Shown piece after piece: positions 1-4,845 of a stretch of DNA of 5,269 nt. Origin of the DNA: an uncultured Clostridia bacterium (GTDB taxonomy: Bacteria > Bacillota > Clostridia > Christensenellales > Borkfalkiaceae); NCBI GenBank assembly GCA_937920115.1, contig CALGVF010000266.1:1-5269 (forward strand). The letters run 5' to 3'. The translations under genes were made by a program, and so were the position numbers. Numbering within the stretch: the stretch's first letter is position 1; each line of letters begins with the position of its first letter. The notes under the pieces are model-generated. The model was not told the origin of the DNA. It was given only the letters and a program-made list of their open reading frames with translations, and searched no databases.

Positions 1-46
1 AAGACTGCAAATTTATCTTTTTCAGATAGATTTACAGTCTTTTTTT
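1..46 (-). terminator. Stem-loop terminator closing the uxu operon (possibly bidirectional)
   Basis: A long inverted repeat pairs bases 1-18 with 24-41 around a five-base loop at 19-23. The outer AGACTG/CAGTCT arms match perfectly, followed by AAAT/ATTT and ATCT/AGAT blocks with two imperfect pairs. It begins 20 bases past the ribokinase stop, as expected for the end of the operon. Seen from the plus strand it is followed by seven Ts (40-46), so it may also stop transcription arriving from the left. The minus-strand U-tract would lie left of the window and cannot be checked beyond the two As at 1-2. Confidence 0.7.
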
Positions 47-66
47 ACAAGTTAAATATAATCTTT

Positions 67-930
67 TCAGTAATTTTCGACTTCCGAAAGCGTCGGTATG
101 GACGGTTGGGCTCCCTTTCTCGTACACGCTATGCTCGCCGCCTTGCTCCCGAAAATCGCGCTTTCTTCAAGCGTTTTTCCTTTCGAGAGCATTGCCGCAA
201 GTCCGCCGCAAAGAGTGTCTCCCGCCGCCGTCGTGTCTACGGGTTTTATCTTTATGCAATCGTAATGCTTCGACCCGCTTTTATCGGTAATCTCGAAACC
301 GTTGCCGCCCAAAGTCACGAGCAAAGTCGGAGCCTGCGACAACAAAAATTCTTTGCCGCCCATAATTTCCGTCTCCGTCTCGTTCGGCGTGACCAAATCG
401 CAATATTTAAGGTACGGAACTATGTCCTTGTTCGCGGGAGCGGGGTTCAGAATAACGTACATACCCTTTTCTTTCGCCTTTTTCAAGCCGTAACCTATAA
501 TTTCTATCGGATTTTCGAGTTGAGTAAGGTATATATCGCCCGCCTTAGCGTTCTTTAACGCCTCGTCGATATCCTTTTCAGACAATTCGGCGTTCGCTCC
601 CTTGTCGAGTATTATGCGGTTATCGCCGTTCTCGATTATTATAACGGCAGTTCCCGACGGAACGTCCGAAACCGCCCTTATATGCGAGACGTCGATTCCG
701 ACTTCCGTAAACACCTTTACGGCAGACTTCCCGAAATCGTCGTCGCCCACTAAGCCGCACATAACGACTTTGCCGCCGAGTCTCGCCGCGGCGACCGCCT
801 GATTTGCCCCTTTGCCGCCTCTCGCGACGAAAAAGCCGCTACCCGTTAAGGTCTCGCCCGCTTTCGGCATATAAGGCGTCGTTATTACAAGGTCGGTATT
901 TATGCTTCCGACGATATATATATTCTTCAT
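67..930 (-). CDS. rbsK: Ribokinase-type sugar kinase (PfkB family)
   Basis: This is a 287-residue cytoplasmic kinase expected to transfer phosphate from ATP to the 5-hydroxyl of ribose or a similar sugar. The ribokinase signatures are all present: N11 and D13 in the N-terminal sugar-binding strand, GGKGANQ at 38-44, E139 in QLENP, NPAPA at 162-166, TPNETE at 181-186, and DTTAAGDT at 232-239 with D238 as the likely catalytic base. TRKGAQPS near the C-terminus is also typical. Family members are usually about 300-310 residues; the segment between TPNETE and VTLGG appears roughly a dozen residues short. The ATG start fits the conserved N-terminus, but its ribosome site (AGAGGG, about 11 bases upstream) is distant. 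It is the last gene of the operon, 17 bases after the serine hydrolase. The kinase class is clear. Ribose as substrate is inferred, because the neighbours handle uronates and another pentose or deoxy sugar is possible. Confidence 0.9.
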   Translation of the reverse strand: MKNIYIVGSINTDLVITTPYMPKAGETLTGSGFFVARGGKGANQAVAAARLGGKVVMCGLVGDDDFGKSAVKVFTEVGIDVSHIRAVSDVPSGTAVIIIENGDNRIILDKGANAELSEKDIDEALKNAKAGDIYLTQLENPIEIIGYGLKKAKEKGMYVILNPAPANKDIVPYLKYCDLVTPNETETEIMGGKEFLLSQAPTLLVTLGGNGFEITDKSGSKHYDCIKIKPVDTTAAGDTLCGGLAAMLSKGKTLEESAIFGSKAASIACTRKGAQPSIPTLSEVENY

Positions 931-947
931 TTTAAACTATTCCCTCT

Positions 948-2069
948 TCAATTCTTTGAAATTCCGAGATTATCGTAAATCTTTTCTACTATTTTCAGAT
1001 GCTCGCCCTTAAAAGTCGCGGGCCAATTCATAAGACACATACCGACGAAAACGGTCACGCGGTTTTTTAGATCGCAAAAAAAATACGCCCCCGCCGCTCC
1101 GTCCCAACCGAACTCGCCGACGGGAAGCCCGAATTTCGCGGGTTTAATTCTCGTTCTCACGCCGTAACCGTAGGCGTAATCGTCGCCCTGAACGCAGGTG
1201 AACCCGTTGTTCACGGAAATTTCCCCGACGTGATTTTTCGCCATATCTTTAACGCTCGATTCTTTCAGCAACCTGCAACCGTTCGCGGCTACGCCGCCGT
1301 TTGTAAGGCAGTCGGCAAACTTCATATAATCTTCGGTCGTACTGACCACGCCCGCCCCGCCGCTTAAATAATTCGGCGTAAATACAAGCCCGTTCGCGTT
1401 CTTAACTTTTACGGTTTTTCCGTCTGCGGTTTTCGCGTAGAGGTCTTTTAAATTTTCGGCTTCGCCGTCTCCTCTCGTAAATCCCGAATCGAACATTTCC
1501 AAAGGCTCGAAAATCGTCTTTTTCACATATTCGTCCAAAGGCGTTTCCGTAATTTTTTCGATAACCGCCCCGAGAACGTCGAAGGACAGTCCGTAATAAA
1601 ACCTCTCGCCCGAGTTAAAAAGCAAGGGCGTTTTTACGAAAGCGTTGCAAATTTCCGCAGTCGAAGCCTTGCCGCCCGTAGCGGCGAGAACTTCCCGAAA
1701 AGGCTCGGTATCGTAATCGTAAGAAAGCCCCGAAGTCATAGTTAAAAGATGCTTGATTTTTATTTCGCCCGCCTTTCTTTTAACGCCGTTTTGTATAACA
1801 AAAGCGTCGGAAAACGCGGGAAGATACTTTGAAACGGGCGTTTCAACGCACAATTTTCCCTCTTCGACAAGTTTCAGAACGCACGCCGAAACGATGGGTT
1901 TTGTACACGAAAAGAAGAAATATCTCTTCTTGTCCGACTTGTCGAAGCCGCCGCCGTAATCGAAAATTCTCTCGCCGCCCCTGTTTACGACGACGTCGAG
2001 AAAATTCAGATTTTGATTATTTACGAGGTTATCGAGATACCCGCGAAGCGAGTTATTTTTGTCGTCCAT
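948..2069 (-). CDS. Cytoplasmic serine hydrolase, beta-lactamase/family VIII esterase fold
   Basis: This 373-residue protein belongs to the serine beta-lactamase-like superfamily (PF00144), which includes class C beta-lactamases, D,D-peptidases and family VIII carboxylesterases. The nucleophile motif SxxK is S54-C-T-K57. HLLTMTSGL at 107-115 is a family hallmark. The tyrosine motif is Y159-G-L rather than the YxN of true beta-lactamases. Near the C-terminus, GEFGWDGAAGAYF (318-330) takes the place of the KTG/HxG strand, with W322-D-G resembling the WGG of family VIII esterases. The N-terminus is hydrophilic, with no signal peptide or membrane anchor, which argues against a cell-wall or antibiotic-resistance role. 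It starts 18 bases after uxuB with a weak ribosome site (CAGGT), so it may depend on translational coupling. An esterase acting on a sugar ester or acylated uronate is inferred from context; the natural substrate is unknown. Confidence 0.85.
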   Translation of the reverse strand: MDDKNNSLRGYLDNLVNNQNLNFLDVVVNRGGERIFDYGGGFDKSDKKRYFFFSCTKPIVSACVLKLVEEGKLCVETPVSKYLPAFSDAFVIQNGVKRKAGEIKIKHLLTMTSGLSYDYDTEPFREVLAATGGKASTAEICNAFVKTPLLFNSGERFYYGLSFDVLGAVIEKITETPLDEYVKKTIFEPLEMFDSGFTRGDGEAENLKDLYAKTADGKTVKVKNANGLVFTPNYLSGGAGVVSTTEDYMKFADCLTNGGVAANGCRLLKESSVKDMAKNHVGEISVNNGFTCVQGDDYAYGYGVRTRIKPAKFGLPVGEFGWDGAAGAYFFCDLKNRVTVFVGMCLMNWPATFKGEHLKIVEKIYDNLGISKN

Positions 2070-2087
2070 TATTACCTGCGGAAGATT

Positions 2088-2918
2088 TTACACTCCCGAA
2101 TAAGCCGAGAAACCGCCGTCCACGGGAATGACCGTACCCGTGACGAAACCGCTCGCTCCGTCGTCGCAAAGCCACAATAAACAACCTATAAGGTCGCTTA
2201 TCTCGCCGAACTTTCTCATAGGAGTCGCGGCGAGTATCTTGCCCGTTCTCGCCGTCGGCGTGCCGTCCTCGTTATATAAAAGCCCTCTGTTCTGATTAGT
2301 TACGAAGAAGCCGGGGGCAATCGCGTTGCAACGGATATTGCAGGGAGCGAAATGCACCGCAAGCCACTGCGTGAAGTTGGATATGCCCGCCTTAGCCGCA
2401 GAGTATGCGGGAATTTTCGTAAGCGGTCTGTAAGCGTTCATCGACGAAATGTTGATAATGTTGCCACCCTTTTTCACCATTCCTTCGGCGAACACCTGAG
2501 TTACCAAAAAAGCCGAGGTAACGTTGAGGTCGAAAACGAATTTGAGTCCGCTCTCGTCCAAAGCGAAAAAGTCCTTGATTCCCGTCGTGTCGGGGTACAT
2601 ATACTCGTTGTCGCAAGTCGCTTTCGGATTGTTGCCGCCCGCTCCGTTTATGAGTATGTCAACGCCGCCGAATGCCTCGATAATCGTGTTATAGGCGGAC
2701 TTTATGCTTTCTTTGTCAAGACAGTTGCAACGAATTGCGATTGCGTTTTCGCCTATCTCGTCCGCGATTTTTTCAGCCGCGTCGTAGTTGATGTCCAACA
2801 GGGCTACGTTTGCTCCGCAAAGTCCCAAAGCCTTGGCGAACTCGCCGCAGATTATTCCGCCCGCCCCCGTTATGGCGACGGTCTTGCCGCCTAAATCTAT
2901 TGAAAACGGTAAATTCAT
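2088..2918 (-). CDS. uxuB: D-mannonate oxidoreductase (fructuronate reductase), SDR type
   Basis: This 276-residue short-chain dehydrogenase most likely interconverts D-fructuronate and D-mannonate with NAD(P)H (EC 1.1.1.57), the step before UxuA. The Rossmann glycine loop starts at T17 (TGAGGIIC), with Cys24 where many family members have the third glycine. NGAGG at 91-95, N132, S159, Y172 and K176 supply the usual SDR structural and catalytic residues. The insert around 96-121 (GGNNPKATCDNEYM and on), SSMNAYRPLTKIPAYSAAK, and the NQNRGLLYNEDGTPTAR stretch from 208 are characteristic of the Firmicutes UxuB group. That group is unrelated in fold to the roughly 480-residue E. coli UxuB. The ATG is preceded by AAGGAG six bases away, and the gene lies 11 bases after the SGNH hydrolase, whose stop touches this ribosome site. 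Adjacency to uxuA supports the call. The alternative would be a KduD-like or gluconate 5-dehydrogenase. Confidence 0.88.
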   Translation of the reverse strand: MNLPFSIDLGGKTVAITGAGGIICGEFAKALGLCGANVALLDINYDAAEKIADEIGENAIAIRCNCLDKESIKSAYNTIIEAFGGVDILINGAGGNNPKATCDNEYMYPDTTGIKDFFALDESGLKFVFDLNVTSAFLVTQVFAEGMVKKGGNIINISSMNAYRPLTKIPAYSAAKAGISNFTQWLAVHFAPCNIRCNAIAPGFFVTNQNRGLLYNEDGTPTARTGKILAATPMRKFGEISDLIGCLLWLCDDGASGFVTGTVIPVDGGFSAYSGV

Positions 2919-2929
2919 ATTTTACTCCT

Positions 2930-3568
2930 TTACTCTCTTTCGAGATATTCTTTTATTCTTTCGGCAATATATAAATGCCCTTTGTCGTTCGGGTGAAGCC
3001 CGTCGATCGTATATTCGTCGCCCTTATCGGTAAGCGGCTTGGGAAGTCCGTCTCGATATAAATCGATATAATCTACGCCCGCTTTTTCGCATTTCGACCT
3101 GATAATATCGACGTAGCCTTTAAGGTTTAAAGTCGGCTCTTTTCTATGCCCCTCTCCGAACAAATCTTCTTCCTGAAATCTTCGCATCGGCAGAATAAAG
3201 CAAATCTTCTCTTTCCCGTAAGTTCCGATAAGTCTTTTCATAAGATTGTTCGGCCCGCCGTTGAAAGTATACGGCGAGTCGTCGTTCTCGTCTCCGATTT
3301 TCGCGTCGCCGTGACCGTAATCGTTGGTGCCGCCGAACACGAACACCTTATCGGCGACCTTGTCCATGACTTCCGCCCTCATTTGAAAATCGTAATCGAA
3401 AAGGATCCATTCGGTAGGCGTAGACTGTCTCGCTATGCGGGTGCCGCCCACGCCGAAATTTCTGACTTCGATTTTGCAAATTTCAGCCGTTTTGTTTACG
3501 TATCCGTTCTCTACCGACGACGCTCCTACCGCTTCGGTTATGCTGTCGCCTAAAAATATCGCTTTCAT
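2930..3568 (-). CDS. SGNH/GDSL-family hydrolase, probable intracellular esterase
   Basis: This is a 212-residue single-domain SGNH hydrolase. Block I is GDSIT at 7-11 with S9 as nucleophile; block II is FGVGGTRI with the oxyanion glycine around 41-42; block III is GGTND at 79-83 with N82; block V is DGLHPND with D189 and H192 completing the triad. The length is normal for the family. It lacks a signal peptide, so it should act in the cytoplasm. Its start ATG overlaps the uxuA stop as ATGA, with a strong AAAGGAG five bases upstream, indicating translational coupling. Members of this family remove acetyl or other acyl groups from sugars such as xylan or rhamnogalacturonan fragments. Its place between uxuA and uxuB suggests deacylation of imported uronate-containing sugars. 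That role is inferred; the sequence fixes only the hydrolase class. Confidence 0.88.
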   Translation of the reverse strand: MKAIFLGDSITEAVGASSVENGYVNKTAEICKIEVRNFGVGGTRIARQSTPTEWILFDYDFQMRAEVMDKVADKVFVFGGTNDYGHGDAKIGDENDDSPYTFNGGPNNLMKRLIGTYGKEKICFILPMRRFQEEDLFGEGHRKEPTLNLKGYVDIIRSKCEKAGVDYIDLYRDGLPKPLTDKGDEYTIDGLHPNDKGHLYIAERIKEYLERE

Positions 3569-4608
3569 TTTTTCTCCTTTAAGTCCTTTTCTACCGCCTC
3601 GAATACTCCTTGCAGATACGCCGCTCCGAGGGCTCTGTCGTACAAGCCGTACCCCGGTTTAGCGTCCTCGCCCCAAATATTTCTGCCGTGGTCGGGGCGT
3701 AAATATCCGTCGAAATCGTTTTCGACGAGAGCCTTGACGATCGAATAAATATCCACGTTGCCCTCGCTCGTCTGATGCCCGTTTTCGTAAAAATCGGTAT
3801 CGCTTGTGAACTTCAACTGACGAAGGTGAGCGAAATATATACGGTCGGCGTACTTAGCCGCCATTTTCGGAAGGTCGTTAAACCTGCCTGCCCCGAGCGA
3901 CCCCGTGCAGAAAGTAATTCCGTTGTGTTTGTTCGGAACGGCTTTGAAAAGTCTGTCGTAATCCTCTTCTCTGCCGACTATTCTCGGCAGGCCGAAAATA
4001 TCCCACGGCGGATCGTCGGGGTGGATAGCCATATTTATACCCGCCTCCTCGCACGCGGGCATAATCCCGTTAAGGAAGTATACGAGATTGTCGAACAATT
4101 TTTCGTGAGTCATTCCCTCGTACTCTTTCAAAAGTCCGTTCAACTGCTCCGAGGTATAACTCTCGTCCCAACCGGGAAGCCGCAAATTATGTTTGTCGAG
4201 TTTTTTAAAGTCCTCTTCCGAATAAGAAAGAGAGGTCGAGCCGTCGGCGTGTTTGAAATAGAGGTTCGTTCTGAACCAATCGAACACGGGCATAAAGTTG
4301 TAGCAAACGCACTTTACGCCGACTTTTCCGCAATTTCTGATATTTTCGGCGTAGTTTGCGATCAGTCTGTCTCTCGTAGGCTTGCCGAGTTTTATATCTT
4401 CGTGAACGGGAATACTCTCTATGACTTCCATATCAAGTCCCGCTCCGTTTGCGAGCGATTTCAGTTTTTCCAAAGCGGAAACGCTCCACACTTCGCCGAC
4501 GGGAACGTCGTAAACGGCGGTGACAACGCCCGACATACCCTGAATCTGTTTTATGTAGTTAAGGGGGATACAATCTTTTTCCCCGTACCATCTGAAAGTA
4601 AGTTTCAA
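3565..4608 (-). CDS. uxuA: Mannonate dehydratase
   Basis: This 347-residue enzyme dehydrates D-mannonate to 2-keto-3-deoxy-D-gluconate (EC 4.2.1.8) in hexuronate catabolism and is expected to be a Mn2+-dependent TIM barrel in the cytoplasm. Family motifs run the full length: TFRWYG at 4-9, GVVTA at 27-31, PVGEVW at 36-41, IHPDDPPWDIFGLPRI at 195-210, FCTGSLGAG at 233-241, FAHLRQ at 259-264 and RPDHGR at 304-309. H196, C234, H261 and D306 are the likely metal ligands and H307 a likely catalytic residue, by analogy with characterised mannonate dehydratases. The length is that of Gram-positive forms, shorter than E. coli UxuA (394). The start is a TTG, chosen because the protein then begins M-K-L-T-F-R-W-Y-G in line with relatives and AAAGGAG sits five bases upstream. 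It is the first gene of the operon and overlaps the next gene by four bases. Confidence 0.96.
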   Translation of the reverse strand: MKLTFRWYGEKDCIPLNYIKQIQGMSGVVTAVYDVPVGEVWSVSALEKLKSLANGAGLDMEVIESIPVHEDIKLGKPTRDRLIANYAENIRNCGKVGVKCVCYNFMPVFDWFRTNLYFKHADGSTSLSYSEEDFKKLDKHNLRLPGWDESYTSEQLNGLLKEYEGMTHEKLFDNLVYFLNGIMPACEEAGINMAIHPDDPPWDIFGLPRIVGREEDYDRLFKAVPNKHNGITFCTGSLGAGRFNDLPKMAAKYADRIYFAHLRQLKFTSDTDFYENGHQTSEGNVDIYSIVKALVENDFDGYLRPDHGRNIWGEDAKPGYGLYDRALGAAYLQGVFEAVEKDLKEKK

Positions 4609-4618
4609 AATTTCTCCT
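4606..4618 (-). promoter_or_regulatory. Ribosome binding site and TTG start of uxuA
   Basis: On the minus strand AGGAG (4614-4618, within AAAGGAGAAA) precedes a TTG codon at 4606-4608 by five bases. No in-frame ATG nearby would keep the conserved TFRWYG N-terminus, so the TTG is taken as the true start. The near-consensus Shine-Dalgarno probably compensates for the weaker start codon. Confidence 0.8.
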
Positions 4619-4623
4619 TTTTA

Positions 4624-4646
4624 AGTCGGACAAAAACGTTCCGATT
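4624..4646. promoter_or_regulatory. Palindrome in the uxu leader: candidate operator or 5'-UTR hairpin
   Basis: TCGGA (4626-4630) and TCCGA (4640-4644) form a perfect five-base inverted repeat around a nine-base spacer, and A4624/T4646 add one more pair outside a mismatch. It lies between the predicted transcription start near 4650 and the uxuA ribosome site. A repressor bound here would block the operon, which fits sugar-acid operons usually controlled by GntR- or LacI-type regulators. The same bases could fold as a small hairpin in the mRNA. No known operator consensus is matched and no regulator gene is in the window, so the role is inferred. Confidence 0.4.
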
Positions 4647-4656
4647 GATGATTTTT

Positions 4657-4686
4657 ATCTTATCACAAAACCGCCCTTCAAGTCAA
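4657..4686 (-). promoter_or_regulatory. Sigma-A-type promoter of the uxuA operon
   Basis: On the minus strand a -35 box TTGACT (4681-4686, five of six consensus bases) is followed after 18 bases by TAAGAT (4657-4662, four of six). The -10 is preceded by TG one base upstream, making an extended -10 (TGATAAGAT). Transcription would begin near 4650 and leave a leader of about 40 bases before the TTG start. It is the only good promoter seen for the five minus-strand genes, whose later gaps are 18 bases or fewer. Confidence 0.7.
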
Positions 4687-4736
4687 GAAAAAGCAAAATA
4701 TTTTTCTATCGGGTATATTTATAAAAAATAGGAATT

Positions 4737-4770
4737 TAAAACGGCAGATTTTTTAATCCGCCGTTTTTTT
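4737..4770 (-). terminator. Intrinsic terminator downstream of the leucine-rich repeat gene
   Basis: ACGGCAGATT (4741-4750) pairs with AATCCGCCGT (4755-4764) around a TTTT loop. The single imperfect position is a G-U wobble in minus-strand RNA but an A-C mismatch in plus-strand RNA, which points to use on the minus strand, after the gene ending at 4846. The stem is flanked by an A-tract on one side and, on the minus strand, only four Us before AAA. On the plus strand seven Ts follow (4764-4770), so it could also act in that direction. It separates the repeat-protein gene from the uxu promoter. Confidence 0.75.
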
Positions 4771-4799
4771 GTGTTTTATATACTTATGCTTATCACCTC

Positions 4800-4834
4800 A
4801 ATAAACAGGCAAGAGCAAATCAAGTCTGTTTATT
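4800..4834. repeat. Inverted repeat (hairpin) just after the leucine-rich repeat gene
   Basis: AATAAACAG (4800-4808) and CTGTTTATT (4826-4834) are exact inverted repeats; a G-T wobble (4809/4825) and a C-G pair (4810/4824) extend the stem inward to a 13-base loop. The arm nearest the gene lies 11 bases beyond the stop of the repeat protein. No run of Us follows on either strand, so it is not a standard terminator. It could protect the 3' end of the mRNA from degradation or be a DNA-level site. Its function is not known. Confidence 0.5.
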
Positions 4835-4845
4835 AAGGCTTACTT

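Noticed and set aside
106..558. Plus-strand open frame of 150 codons opposite the ribokinase gene
   Set aside because: It is Arg-rich with no motif and lies wholly antisense to a gene with complete family signatures.
2352..2894. Plus-strand open frame of 180 codons opposite uxuB, and a minus-strand frame at 2392-2616
   Set aside because: Both are out-of-frame readings of the conserved uxuB coding sequence and show no domain of their own.
3146..3662. Overlapping plus-strand open frames opposite the SGNH hydrolase
   Set aside because: They are shadows of a gene whose catalytic blocks are all in the minus-strand frame.
4609..4660. Possible riboswitch in the uxuA leader
   Set aside because: The predicted leader is only about 40 bases with one small hairpin, too short for known riboswitch classes that would bind a sugar or cofactor.
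4648..4667. TGAT-N9-ATCA near-palindrome over the -10 box, resembling half of a CRP-like site
   Set aside because: The arms are only four bases, the sequence is AT-rich where such matches are common, and CRP control is not expected in this kind of organism.
3775..4731. Plus-strand open frame of 318 codons opposite uxuA
   Set aside because: It is antisense to a confidently identified gene, its protein has no recognisable domain, and it ends inside the uxu promoter region. The codon bias of the real gene leaves few stops on the opposite strand.
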